The notes beneath the pieces are model-generated. The model was not told the origin of the DNA. It searched no databases and saw only the letters and a list, made by a program, of their open reading frames with translations. Shown here piece by piece: positions 35,537 through 46,815 of a stretch of 64,000 nt of DNA (the first letter of the stretch is position 1; every line of letters begins with the position of its first letter). This stretch comes from Raphanus sativus. Taxonomy: Eukaryota > Streptophyta > Magnoliopsida > Brassicales > Brassicaceae. The stretch spans positions 248,001-312,000 of the forward strand of contig NC_079513.1 of assembly GCF_000801105.2 (NCBI RefSeq), in the 5' to 3' direction. A program made the position numbers and the translations under genes.

Positions 35537-35940
35537 CTATGCGAACCAAATTAGTAACTCCGTATCCATGTAAACGACAAAAAACGATTGTTTTCTAACA
35601 CTGCCTGCTAAACTATCCGTCTTTCTGTTCTGCGTTCGTGGTACATGAATGATCTTCAAATTGTGAAAAAAATTTTCAGTGTCTTAATATATTCTAAGTA
35701 ACTTGCAAATATTGATCATCTTCACCAATTGAAAATAATCTGTTGCAAATGTAATCTGATACTGATGCAGATTCTTCATACATTTTATTGTCCATATTAG
35801 CGCTTCCATTTCCGAATGAAGAGGTGAGAGACTATCCCTAACATTTCTTACTCCCATCAAACCATCAAAATCTTTTAGTGTACTATACAAGTCTTGTCTT
35901 GAAAAAACCTCCCAGTTTACTATAGCTTCTAATGTACATC
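35537..35940 (-). pseudogene. LINE RNase H-like (RVT_3) fragment
   Basis: The minus strand reads GLMGVRNVRDSLSPLHSEME, ALIWTIKCMKNLHQ and TFATDYFQLVKM, the first half of an RVT_3/RNase H domain (S-E-x-E-A-L and ATD acidic motifs). A small deletion shifts the frame after LVKM. The second half (IIHVPRTQNRKTDSL) follows in another frame, ending near 35538. No RT is attached. It is the same LINE type as the fragment at 19474. Confidence 0.65.
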
Positions 35941-36954
35941 GAAACCTTCAATTGGAATATCTGATAGTTGAAAATGAAATGACTGAGTAGTGAGTATTTT
36001 AAGTCAAGGATTAGATGCGTCACTAGTGAAACTATTTATTTTAAATTGGGTTTAGTTATTTAAACTCCAAGATTATACACATAGTATTGATTTTTAACAT
36101 TATGAAACCACGGTAGATCTCAGAAAACAAACAAACATGTCATCTATCTCGCCCACCGCTATTTAGTAGAGAATGCGATACAACATAGCTAATGGATTCT
36201 TAGAAAACACTTGACTACTTGTGGGAAGCCAATCAAAATCCAAAGAATATATTTTCAACACTAAGCATAAAAGAGCATTAGCATCATACCTATTGTTGTT
36301 TTATAGTTAAAAAAAAATATTTTTTATTAATCCAATCCGAAAACGGGAGTTAAGCATCGATTTGTAATTGATTTGAACAAAGGTACCCTATTTAATGCAT
36401 TCTGTTAAACATTGCAACAATTCTTCAATGTCAATTGCCATTTTCAACTGTTGATGAGCACGAAAACAATGTGGGATTCACCTTGTTTCCTTGACTACCG
36501 GAACTTTTTATGTCGGTTTCGAATAGCTTGTTCGATGAACTCTTCAAAACTTGTAATCTTCACTGTATTTGAAGCGGTGGACGAACAAGAGAAGGTTCCA
36601 ATTCACTTTAGCCTTAGAAGATTTTCCGAGAACCCGTGCTGTGCATACTTGCCTCCGCAAAAATAAATGCAAGGGTCTGGGTTTGAAATCACTGCCGTAC
36701 ACAGACTAGTATAGTTTATGATAAGTAAAGTGAAATCTGTCTACTATGAATGAATAAAAAAAGATAAAAACTAAATTTTAGAATGAAATTAATTATATGA
36801 TCAAAGAAAACAATACTTTGGTTATCACAGAGAAAACAATTACTTGTAGAATAATATCAACTATATTCTATAGAAGTATATTAAATAGACGTAATGAATG
36901 CTTAACCTATAGTATTACTTTGGAACTTGGAAGTGGTAAATCCCCACACACCAT
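35941..36954. other. RHS13-like distal upstream region, unassigned frame
   Basis: An 84-residue frame at 36412-36666 (plus) lies in slightly GC-richer DNA but matches no family I know. I treat it as unsupported. The remainder is AT-rich and gene-free. Confidence 0.4.
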
Positions 36955-37104
36955 TTTATGCCTATCACGTCGAAACATTATAACACTACATATTTGTATG
37001 CCGTGCATACACGTTCATATCACAAGTTGCTCGTTATGTCTATCCTAAACCCTAATTAATTAGAAAGTTACCCTTCATTGTCAACGCTATTAGCCTATAT
37101 AAAA
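36955..37104 (+). promoter_or_regulatory. Root-hair element (RHE) match and TATA box of the RHS13-like gene
   Basis: TTTATGCCTATCACGTC at 36955-36971 matches the published root-hair cis-element consensus WHHDTGNNNNKCACGWH at every position, as I recall that consensus. TATATAAAA follows at 37096-37104. The site is about 210 bp before the ATG and about 125 bp before the TATA box. RHE is the binding site of RSL-type bHLH factors in genes expressed specifically in root hairs, and RHS13 is one such gene. Function here is inferred. Confidence 0.6.
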
Positions 37105-37180
37105 CCCCATGAGACTAGTTTTCAAAAATTCACTTGCTTCTTCTCCAATCCAACATATAATTAAAGCAAGCAAAAATAAA

Positions 37181-38517
37181 ATGGATTTCTCACGCCTTTC
37201 ATTTGCTGCTTCTCTCGTTGTCTTCTCATCTCTAATCATATCCTCAGTTGCTTATTACGGTGATGAAGCAAACCCCGAGAATGGAAAATTAATTCCGGTC
37301 GCCGTTGAAGGTGTCATCATGTGCAAGTCCGGTGACAAATCTTACCCAATTCAAGGTAATATATTACTTATTTTGTAGCCAAAACGAACTGATCTTATTA
37401 CACATTTCCCCGGATCAGAAGGATCTAACAGAACCTGGAAATGAGGTTCAATTTGAGTTTGGATACCATCAAAGATTGGATCATGTACTCCTACAACCGG
37501 ATAACCATAATCAAATAAGAACTAAATGGATACCCAAATATCTAAATGGACCAAAAATATTTATTTGTATTTAATTCTAAAATGTTTAAATATTATAAAA
37601 ATGTTATTTACAAACCAAATTATTACAAAAATTATTAAAATATTTAAAATTATTCAAATTATCTAATATTTTTATCTGAACAATTTGAATTGCTCGATAT
37701 TCAACATGAAAACCCCAAATTATCGGAAAATAGAACAAAATTAGATCCAATTTTTTTTTCGATATTAGTTTCCCAACTTAACTACCAGAACCGAACAAAA
37801 ATAAAATAAAAAATAACCAAACCAAAATTAAACTGAATTTCATAAATTCTAGGACGGTTCCTAAATTTATAGAACCGGAAAACTAAAAAAAAAAATACTG
37901 AACTGAAACTCAACCTAAAATTGAATACCTAGACTAGTTCTAATGGTAGAAGACAATTGGAGTACAAAATTGCCCTATCCTTTTTCACATATATAGTTCC
38001 TCCGCCTTTTTTTTTTTTGCTAAAAAGTTCCTCCGCCTTGTGATTAGGATTCTAACAAAAGTTAATTATGTTTTTATTGGTTGCGGGCTCAGGGAAAAGT
38101 CTGAGCCAGATGTATACGCGTTCCTAAGAAAATTGTTACTTGCTACGACATATACACTCTTAACTGGATGGCACTAATCGTTTGTTTACCTCAGGTGCGA
38201 CTGCAAGAGTTACATGTGTGAAGACAGACGTATATGGGGAAGAGATTGTTCCGGTCTCAATGATGAGCAGCAAAACTGATGCTAAAGGTTACTTCTTTGC
38301 CACGTTATTTCCTTCACAGCTTCGTGAAGGAAGGATGGTGACTAAGTGCAAAGTTTTTCTTCACAAGTCTCCACTCGCTGATTGTGACTTTCCGACCGAT
38401 GTGAACAAAGGTGTGAAAGGACAGTCATTAAGCAAGTACCGTATTCTTGAAGACAAGAGTTTCAAGCTTTTCTGGGCTGGTCCTTTCTTCTTTACTTCTG
38501 AACCTACCTACTACTAA
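37181..38517 (+). CDS. RHS13: Pollen Ole e 1/extensin-type secreted protein, RHS13-like (2 exons, 165 aa)
   Basis: The exons are 37181-37355 and 38195-38517, phase 1, giving 165 residues. The protein begins with a signal peptide (SFAASLVVFSSLIISSVA, about 1-24). It carries the Ole e 1 domain: VEGVIMCKSGDKSYPIQGA, then RVTCVKTD, TDAKGYFFATL, and the KCKVFLHKSPLADCDFPTD cysteines. It ends SEPTYY. It resembles Arabidopsis At4g02270 (Root Hair Specific 13), a cell-wall protein of root hairs. The single intron (839 bp) is large because repeat DNA sits in it. The promoter carries a perfect RHE match. Orthology is inferred from the protein and block synteny. Confidence 0.88.
37400..38060. repeat. 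TE-like repeat inside the RHS13-like intron
   Basis: Sequence of the GAACCGGAAAAC, TACCAGAACCGAAC and TCGATATTAG type resembles the diluted pseudo-repeats at 33830-34100 and 8630-9335. It occupies most of the intron and accounts for its length. Splice sites (CAAG|GTAATA and CTCAG|GTGCG) are untouched. Confidence 0.45.
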
Positions 38518-38671
38518 AGACCTTCTTTTGATGAACATGATGTCTTCTAAGAATCTTTTCTTTTGTTTGATTCGTCGTATAATGTTGTCTGAAAATGAGC
38601 TAAGCGTTTGTTTTCTTTGTTTATAATTGATTTATCATGTCTTATAAGTTATAAACAGTTTTTCTTCACAA

Positions 38672-38966
38672 ATGGATAACCTTGGCTGCTGGTGGGTGAT
38701 CTTAATCAAATACGTGACCCTTCGGATGGAAAACGCTCTTGAATCTGCTTGTGCTCTGGATGGAAAACCTTGGCTGCTGGTGGGTGATCTTAATCAAATA
38801 CGTGACCCTTCGGAGCACTCCCTTCCCTCTACCCTGAACATGGATAAGAGGATCAGAGATCTGAACCAGTGCCTGCAGGATGCCAATCTCGAGGACCTTA
38901 ATTACAGAGGACCTACCTTCACTTGGTGGAATAAAAACAAGTCAGCCCCGATAGCTAAGAAGCTAG
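38672..38966 (+). pseudogene. LINE endonuclease fragment with an 88-bp tandem duplication
   Basis: The frame shows the C-terminal half of the apurinic-type endonuclease (GDLNQI, then NYRGPTFTWWNKNKS). The block CCTTGGCTGCTGGTGGGTGA starts at 38680 and again at 38768. The first copy is shifted in frame, so part of the domain is duplicated in a scrambled form. Confidence 0.75.
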
Positions 38967-39279
38967 CACTACAAGAAAACACTCCTATTGCAAGGAAAAT
39001 TTGCAAGGGAATAATTCCGTTGCAAAATTGCAACGGAATAGCGAGCGTATTGCGACAGAAAAATATTCTCTTGCAAAATACTTGCAAATTTGCGTCAAAA
39101 AAGTTTCCTCGCAAATTTGCGACCAATTTGCAAGGCAACTCCGCAAATTCACGCTAAACCATCGCAAATTTGCGATAGAGTGATCCGTTGCAAAAACGTT
39201 GCAATTTTGCAAGGACTTCGCGAGTGAATTACAATACAATATTCATTCCTTGCAATTCCGTCGCAAATATTTAATCTTT

Positions 39280-41340
39280 AACATATCGATAAATACTTTT
39301 GAAATACAAAAATTAACGGTTATAAACTCAATTCTCGACACTTGAATTAGTATTACGAAATACTAAACATCAAAACTATATAGCTTATACACTCAATATA
39401 CATCAATTAACTTATATGAATTTTCTAAAATATATTTTTACTTTAAAATACTTTTCTGAAAGTAAATATAAAAAAGCATATTACTCCACGGAAAAATTAA
39501 CAAAACTACAAACAAAACCCTAAAACACATTGAGTTAAGAATTTGCAAGAGAATTGCAAGTGATCTCTCGCAAATCCCTTGCAAATTTGCTAAAGTTTTT
39601 GATTACCATTCAAATTTGCAAGGAAATTGCGAGGAATCCCTTGCAAAACCATATTTTCTTCACTTGAGCGGTTTGGGATTTTGTTAAATACTTTGGTGTA
39701 ATAGAACACATTTAATGAAAATATTTAGTGTTTAACATATATGTCGATAAATATTTTTGAATTACATCAATGGTTATAAATTCAATTCCGACACTTGAAT
39801 TAGTATTAAAAATATTAAACATGAAAAATATATAGCTTATACACTCAATATACATGAATTAAATTAGATGAATTTTTAAAAATATATTTTTACTTGAAAA
39901 GACTTTTCTGAAACTAAATATAAAGAAACATATTACTCCACCAAAAACGTAATAAAACCACAAACGAAACCCTAAAACACATTGAGTTAAGAGTTTGCAA
40001 GGAAATTGCAAGCGATCTCTCACAATTCCATTGCAAATTTGCGAGGTTTATTTATTACCATGCAAATTTGCAAGGGAATTGCGAGGGATCCCTTGCAATT
40101 TCCTTGCAAAACCATATTTTCTCCACTTGAGCGGTTTGAGTTTTTGTGAAATACATTGGTGTAATATAACACATTTAATGAAAATATTTAGTGTTTAACA
40201 TATACGTCGATAAATATTTTTGAAATACATCAATTAACGGTTATAAGCTAAATTTCCGACACTTGAATTAGTATTACAAGATATTAAACATCAAAAATAT
40301 ATAGTTTATAAACTCAATATACATCAATTAAATTAGATGAATTTTTAAAAATATATTTTTACTTAAAAAGACTTTCTGAAACCAAATATAAAGAAACATA
40401 TTACTCCACCGAAAACGTAACAAAACCACAAACGAAACCCTAAAACACATTGAATTATGAGTTTGCAAGGGAATTGCAAGTGATCTCTCGCAATTCCATT
40501 GCAAATTTGCGAGGGTTTTTGATTACCATGCAAATTTGCAAGGGAATTGCGAGGGATCCCTTGCAATTTCCTTGCAAAACCATATTTTCTCCACTTGAGC
40601 GGTTTGAGTTTTTGTGAAATACATTGGTGTAATATAACACATTTAATGAAAATATTTAGTGTTTAACATATACGTCGATAAATATTTTTGAAATACATCA
40701 ATTAACGGTTATAAGCTTAATTTCCGACACTTAAATTAGTATTACAAGGTATAAACATCAAAACTATATAGCTTATACACTCAATATACATCAATTAAAT
40801 TAGATGAATTTTTAAAAATATATTTTTACTTATAAAGACTTTTCTGAAACCAAATATAAAAAAACATATTACTCCATCGAAAATGTAACAAAACCACAAA
40901 CGAAACCCTAAAACACATTGAATTAAGAGTTTGCAAGGGAATTGCAAGTGATCTCTCGCAATTCCATTGCAAATTTGCGAGGGTTTTTGATTACCATGCA
41001 AATTTGCAAGGAAAATGCGAGGAATCCCCTGCAATTTCCTTGCAAAACCATATTTTTCCACTTGAGCGGTTTGGGGTTTTGTTAAGTACTTTGGTGTAAT
41101 ATAATACATTTAATAAAATATTTTGTGTTTAGCATATACGTCAATAAATATTTTTGAAGTACATCAACTAACGGTTATAAAATATATTTTTACTTAAAAA
41201 GAATTTTTGAAACTAAATATAAAGAAACATATTACTCTACCGAAAACGTAACAAAACCACAAACGAAACCATAAAACACATTAAAATATATTTAATATTT
41301 AACATTTACGTCAATAAATATTTTTAAAAATACATCAACT
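39280..41340. repeat. About 460-bp tandem repeats inside the CACTA element
   Basis: CACATTGA(G/A)TTA starts at 39526, 39978, 40446 and 40914, so the spacings are 452, 468 and 468 bp, with partial units at both edges. Each unit starts with a short cluster of GCAAATTTGC/GCAAGGGAATTGC words and the landmark CCACTTGAGCGGTTTG. About 330 bp of AT-rich sequence follows, with the landmarks CGATAAATATTTTTGAA and ACATATTACTCCACC. The subterminal motif is therefore carried deep into the element. Confidence 0.9.
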
Positions 41341-41699
41341 CTACACACAAACCTTAAAACTCAACATTTTCACTCTAGCATCTAAGCATAAGCCTCATAC
41401 ACTATAATAAAAACTCTAAATCAAAATACCAAAATTTACAATTTTAGTCATTTATATTTACAATTCTAATTATTATCATATTTAAACCTCAAAATACTAA
41501 ATTATAAGTCATAAATTATCATATTTAAACCTCAAAATACTAAATTACATATCAGTTAGAAACAAACTATAAATTAACTTTCAGTTTAAAGAAAAAACAG
41601 TTATAACAAAGAAAAAATAAAACATAAGTTAGTTTTCTTTATTAGCTAATCTTTTGATACAAGGATTCATTTTTGTCCATTGATTAAACTCAATCCAAA

Positions 41700-42330
41700 G
41701 GTTCATATTAGTTCCTTCTTATTTTATTTGTCTTATTTCTGATTGGTTGAGAAGCATTTGGCAAGGATAACTAATGTCTAATCTCAGCCCTTGATGAAAT
41801 CTAATCAAAGGGATCAAATTCTTTCTTCCTTCTTTTTTTCACGTGTGCTTCTTCTCAAGCTCTCATTATTTCTTTTTTATGCAAACAGATCTGACAAAAC
41901 ACAGACACATAAACCAAAACAAATCTGGTTTTCCTTCTCCAGTCACGTAATTTTTCTATCTCATCTACTCCTCTCTCCTTTGTTCATCGCTGGCATGAAA
42001 TGGTGTGAAGATCTCTCGGCGTCGACGATACTCCACCACCACCGTCGGGTCGTCACTGTCCACCTCGTCTCCTCCTGAGTAATCTCTCTCTCTCTCCCTC
42101 TGTGATTTCGTTCTCATTTAAACTTTGTTTTTTACAAAGAAGTTCTTGCCGCAGAAGAAGATGATATGGTTGTCATTGGAATTGCTGGAGGAACACGACG
42201 GGATTTATGGCAGATGTGGTGCTCGTTGGATTCACGTCACACGGTTTGAGGTTGGGAGAGGAAGAAGAAGATCTGTGAGATCCGGTGAGACCTGAAGAGG
42301 CGCTTGAAGATTAGGTTTAGTTTTTTTTTT
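41700..42330 (+). other. Gene-like segment within the CACTA element, possible capture
   Basis: Composition changes abruptly from AT-rich to CT-rich leader-like sequence (TCTCTCTCTCTCC). Next come a short frame opening MKWCEDLSASTILHHHRRVV and a GAAGAAGAAG-rich coding-like stretch. A 95-residue frame runs 41791-42078. It looks like the promoter/5' UTR/first-exon part of a host gene, but I do not recognise the parent. It could instead be the element's own degenerate promoter region. Confidence 0.35.
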
Positions 42331-42985
42331 CTGGGTTTATATTTTTTTTTTTTTAATTTCTGGTTTAATTTGTAAACAGGCTTTTATTGTAATCCGAAAT
42401 TTAATTTATAAAAGAATATTTTATTTTTATTTATTTGATTTATTTGTGATTTCTTTTTTTTGTTAAAAAAAATTGTGATAACGAACAAAATTTATCAATT
42501 AATTTCAGTATTATTTTTTGTTAGTTTTAAGCATAATAAATTTATAATTTTTCAGTTTTAAAACAAAAAAATATTGATTTAATTTTGCAAAAAAAATATT
42601 ATTTGCAAATAAATCGCAAAATGCTTGTAAATTTGAAATCGGAAAGTCTTTCTTCGCAAATTTGCAACGGAAAATGTTTCCTTGCAAATTTGCAACGGAA
42701 AATATTTCCTTGCAAATTTGCAACTAAATTTGCGAGGAATGTTTAGTTGCAAATTTGCGAGGAAATCAGTTCCGTCGCAAATTTGCAACGGAAAAAGTTT
42801 CGTTGCAAATTTGCGAGGAAAGACTTTCCGTTGCAAATATGCGAGCGTTTTGCGAGCGGTTTCAATTTGCGACTAGCGATTTGCAACGGAAAGTGTTTGC
42901 TCGCAAATATGTTGCAATAAGCGATTTGCAAACGGAATTGCGATGCCTTTTTCCCTTGCAACAGACAAGTTTTCTTGTAGTGTAG

Positions 42986-45062
42986 ATAGATGTCTGGTTA
43001 ACGACGAATGGTACAACTCCTTCCCATCGTCTGTAGCCTTTTTGGCAGTCCGGACTTCTCAGATCATCAGTAATCTCCATCACTCTAGACCCCGACAGAA
43101 TAAGAACCAGGAAGCCCTTTCAATTTTACAATTTTCTTTTAAAGAATCCTGAGTTTCTTGTTGAGGTTTATTCAGCTGGTTTACTTTTAATGTTACAGGT
43201 TCAGCAATGTTTAGAGTTTCCAGGAAGCTCAAGCTTCTCAAAAACATCATCAGAGAGTTAGCCGTCGGAATTACTCAGGCATTGAGAAAAAGACGGCTCT
43301 AGCACACGACAAGTTACTCCAGGCTCAAAACACAATGCTCTCTGCTCCATCGCCTAGCAATGCTGTATCAGAGGTAACAGCGCTGGCGGACTGGGAAGAA
43401 TTATCTACTGCGGAGGCGGCTTTCTTCTTTCAGCGATCCAGGATCAACTGGCTTTCTTTTGGGGATGGGAACTCTACACTTTTTCATCGATACGCTGCCT
43501 CGAGACAAGCATTAAATCATATCCACTTCCTTCTTACAGAAACAGGGAAAGGGTTGAATCTCAGGAGGGAATTCAAAAAAATATGTGTGGACTACTTCTC
43601 TGACCTCTTGGGCAGTCCGGTCTCCCCACAAATGTTTGTGCAGAGTATCTAGATATGCTGTTCGACTTCACATGTTCAACTGATCAGATGGCTGGGTTTC
43701 AAAAGGAGTTCACTGCTAAAGAGGTTAAGGAAGCCTTCTTCTCGCTGCCTAAGAATAAAACAGGAGGTCCTGATGGCTATTCCGCGGAGTTCTTTACCTC
43801 AACATGGCCAATCATTGGTCCTGAGATCACTGAAGCGGTCCTAGAGTTTTTTAATCAGGGAGGCTACTCAAGCAATGGAACGCGGCAAATCTGGTGCTTA
43901 TTCCGAAGAAGATGAACGCTTCACTTCCTACTGATTTCAGACCGATATCATGTCTCAACACGCTATACAAGTGATCTCGAGAATGTTGGCTTCTAGGCTG
44001 AAGGAAATTCTGCCTCTTATGATATCCAAGTCTCAATCAGCCTTTCTTCCGGGACGACTCCTAGCAGAGAACGTTTTGCTTGCCACTGACCTAGTAAACG
44101 GCTACAACTCTCAGACCTGTCTCCTCGGGGAATGCTGAAGGTCGACTTACGGAAAGCATTTGACTGCGTCCGCTGGGATTTCATTCTGGCCTCACTTCGT
44201 GCGCTCGGTATACCGGAGAGCTTTATCATGATGATTTCTGAATGTTTATCCACCGCCTCTTTCTCTATATCTGTAAATGGAGTTTCAGGCGGGTTCTTCA
44301 AGAGCACTAAGGGATCAGACAAGGAGATCCTTGTCCCCTTATCTATTTGTGCTGGCAATGGAGTACCTTTCCCGTCTGCTAAAATCCAGATATGAAGCTG
44401 GCCTATTGGATACCACCGGGAACAGAGGAGCTGATGATTTCCCATCTTATGTTCGCTGATGACGTTATGGTCTTCTTCGACGGCACCAGTAACAGCCTCC
44501 ATGGGATATCGGAGTGCCTAGATGACTTTGCCTCTTGGTCGGGTCTCCAAATGAACCCCACGAAGACTGAGCTTTTACAACGGGAATCGACCAAGTTGAA
44601 CCACTGCTATCTCCAGCTACGGTTTCCCCTCTGGTAACTTCCCTATCAGGTATCTAGGCCTCCCGCTCATGAGTAGAAAGTTGAAAATTTCAGAGTATGC
44701 GCCGCTGATGACCAAGCTCAACGCCCGTTTCCACTCCTGGTCTGTAAAGCTATTATCGTTCGCGGGCGGCTGCAGTTGCTAAAAACGGTGATTTTGGAAC
44801 GGTTAACTTCTGGATGTCCGCATTTATCTTACCCAAAGGGTGTATAAAAACCATCGAGTCTCTCTGTTCCAGATTCTTGTGGTCAGGAAGTGTAGACAAA
44901 AGAAGCATTGCCAAGATAGGGTGGTCTACTGTCTGTCTCCCCAAGGAAGAGGGGGGTTGCTTGGACTCCGGAATTCATGATTTGGAACCAAGTGCTGTGC
45001 CTAAAATTTATCTGGATACTTCTATCAAAAACCTCTTCACTGTGGGGGGATTGGCACTGGAG
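42986..45062 (+). pseudogene. LINE reverse transcriptase region, frameshifted
   Basis: Fragments in several frames assemble in order. They are a linker (LSFGDGNSTLFHRYAASRQA), RT palm/fingers (LPKNKTGGPDGYSAEFF; SQSAFLPGRLLAENV; KVDLRKAFDCVRWDF), the catalytic FADD motif (MFADDVMVFFDG, about 44450-44485) and thumb (WSGLQMNPTKTEL). The post-RT region (CLPKEEGGCLDS) follows. At least five frame changes are apparent between 43150 and 44700, so it is non-functional. It runs into the assembly gap. Confidence 0.85.
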
Positions 45063-45162
45063 NNNNNNNNNNNNNNNNNNNNNNNNNNNNNNNNNNNNNN
45101 NNNNNNNNNNNNNNNNNNNNNNNNNNNNNNNNNNNNNNNNNNNNNNNNNNNNNNNNNNNNNN
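45063..45162. other. Assembly gap, 100 N
   Basis: Exactly 100 N lie between LINE sequence and unrelated AT-rich sequence. The round number suggests a placeholder of unknown true length. Confidence 0.99.
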
Positions 45163-45789
45163 AATATCCAAACCGGTCTCAGATACATTAGTTTTTGGAT
45201 ATTTGTAGATTCTATATATTAAAAACTAAATTCATCTGGACTTAGGAATACTCAATGCGAAACCCACATGGAAATTTATAATATCCGAATGAAACCTAGT
45301 TTCTAAACTCAAAAAACATGATATCCAAAAGATATAACTCGTATCTGAGCATGTACTCGAATGTCAAATTATTATAGTTAATATATAAAATAAATGTTGT
45401 CAAAATATCACAGTAAATAAGTTAATGAGGTAGTTAAAATTGAGAGAATAAATGTTAAAGATAAAATAAAAATTAAAAAGTAAGTTTTGAGTTGTAATTT
45501 GTAATAAATGATGTCAGTTTATTTAGTAAAGATAATAAATGAATAGGTTAGAATTGATTAAAAATAGAATGGGAATCTATAAAAAAAAAATGAAAAATAT
45601 GAAAGTATTATTTTGTACTAATATCCATGTTTCCAAACAATTTTCATTTATACGAATATTCTTGTTTCCAAATAGTTCTTATTTGTACTTCAGTTTTAAT
45701 AATATATATATTATTTTTAGTGTAGAATTAGGTGTTATTGTTGGATATGGCGAAAAATATATAACACTAAAACACTAAATTTAATGTTG
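45163..45789. other. AT-rich sequence after the gap
   Basis: TE-like words (GGATATTTGTAG, ATAATATCCGAATGAAACC) occur at the left edge. No gene is seen. Confidence 0.4.
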
Positions 45790-46215
45790 AAATTAACCAA
45801 ATTTGCTGTCATTGGCTGAGATGTCTATTATGCCTTCACACTCTAATTTGTCAACAGATTTAGCACAGTTCCAATACTTGACACACCAGCCTGGTTCCTT
45901 AAAGCCAATCAGGGAACCCATTTAAGACAAGCTGTAGAGAGCTAGACTCCTACCACACAACCTGCGTATTTGCCATGATGATAACTTCTTTATCTCCAAC
46001 CTATAATGGTTTCTCTGAGCGAACATTTGCACACTTTTTCAGAATACCCATGATGCATACAGTGCTACTACCCATCTGCAGTCGCTTCTCTGTAAACCAC
46101 TCGCTTTCAATCAAATATACACGCTTTTTTAGCTTTCATAAGCCTGTGACCGACATTCCTTGTATGTCTACAACCAGCCAGATTTCACAATCGTGTAATC
46201 CGCACATGTTGGGTA
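45790..46215 (-). pseudogene. Exon-like fragment of unknown gene (left partner)
   Basis: The minus strand reads YLIESEWFTEKRLQMGSSTV, then VGDKEVIIMANTQ between an AG acceptor (CATTATAG) and a GT donor (ACGCAG|GTTGTG), with stops in the linking frames. I do not recognise the protein. A related piece (VGEDVIFMANM) lies at 55.9-56.3 kb on the same strand. It is probably a broken host gene. Confidence 0.3.
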
Positions 46216-46815
46216 TATGTTTTCTTAATAAAAAAAAATAAGTTCCAAATTTCCTTGTTTCTCTATCTCTCGTTCACGTCCCTGTTCTTCGTTACCAAGT
46301 GATTCATAAACCAAATTGTTAGGGTAACAACCAAATCTAACATATAAGATCTAAGGCTATCAAGTAAAAGTTAAAACAGTGTGGTTTCAATGAGCTTGGA
46401 CATTCAGGTGTCCAATCTGTTTTTTTTTTTGGGTATGAAACTTAGCTCTATTCAAATATTCTGAAAGTACTTCGGATCCAATTTACATTTTTTTGAATTC
46501 GGTTCGGATATAGTAACACATTTTAAACCTGGTTAAAATCGTTTAAAATTCGGATTCATTTCTAATTCAGATTTCAATTACCAAACAAATATGAGGTGTG
46601 TTTCTAAATTCGAACCTATTCAGCGTCATCTAGAAACAAATATGAGGTGTGTTTCTCTAAAATTCTACTCTTTTTCTTTATGTTTTTGTTCTGTTTTTGA
46701 TTCTCTGTTTATCTGATTTGATTCTCTGTTTTTGATTCCATGTTTCTCTGGTTTGTAATCTTTTGTTGCTTTGAGACTGAAAGATGTTCATTGGAAACTC
46801 GTGTCGTTGATGCAG
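46216..46815. other. AT-rich stretch
   Basis: No gene is seen. CGGTTCGGATAT-type repeat words occur near 46500, and a 28-bp phrase (AACAAATATGAGGTGTGTTT and flanks) is repeated at about 46583 and 46634. Confidence 0.4.

Larger units (their letters stand above)
38967..42982 (+). mobile_element. Complete non-autonomous CACTA (En/Spm) element, 4,016 bp
   Basis: The termini are a perfect 14-bp inverted repeat, CACTACAAGAAAAC at 38967 and its complement ending at 42982, flanked by the 3-bp duplication TAG (38964-38966 and 42983-42985). Both ends (about 38980-39260 and 42595-42960) are packed with GCAAATTTGC, TTGCAAATTTGCGAGG and related words in both orientations. That is the layout of subterminal transposase (TNPA-like) binding sites in this superfamily. 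No TNPD/TNPA coding region is present, so it is non-autonomous. The interior contains about 460-bp tandem repeats and a gene-like segment, listed separately. Strand is arbitrary. Confidence 0.92.
38660..45062 (+). mobile_element. Decayed, 5'-truncated LINE, split by a CACTA element
   Basis: A non-LTR retroelement on the plus strand begins within its endonuclease domain (WLLVGDLNQIRDPSE at about 38770). It is interrupted at 38966 by the CACTA insertion and resumes at 42986 (LVNDEWYNSFPSSVAF), then runs through the reverse transcriptase to the N gap at 45063. Its 3' end and tail are not seen. Multiple frameshifts make it inactive. Its 5' edge lies only 140 bp past the RHS13-like stop codon. Confidence 0.85.

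Noticed and set aside
36412..36666. 84-residue plus frame
   Set aside because: No recognisable family and no promoter or splice context; it cannot be separated from chance.
39280..41340. CRISPR-like array of regularly spaced repeats
   Set aside because: The spacing is about 460 bp with homologous units throughout, in a eukaryotic DNA transposon; there are no unique spacers or cas genes.
42511..43083. Several 60-85 residue frames in both strands (CKFARKYFPLQIC-type peptides)
   Set aside because: They are translations of the palindromic GCAAATTTGC subterminal repeats of the CACTA element.
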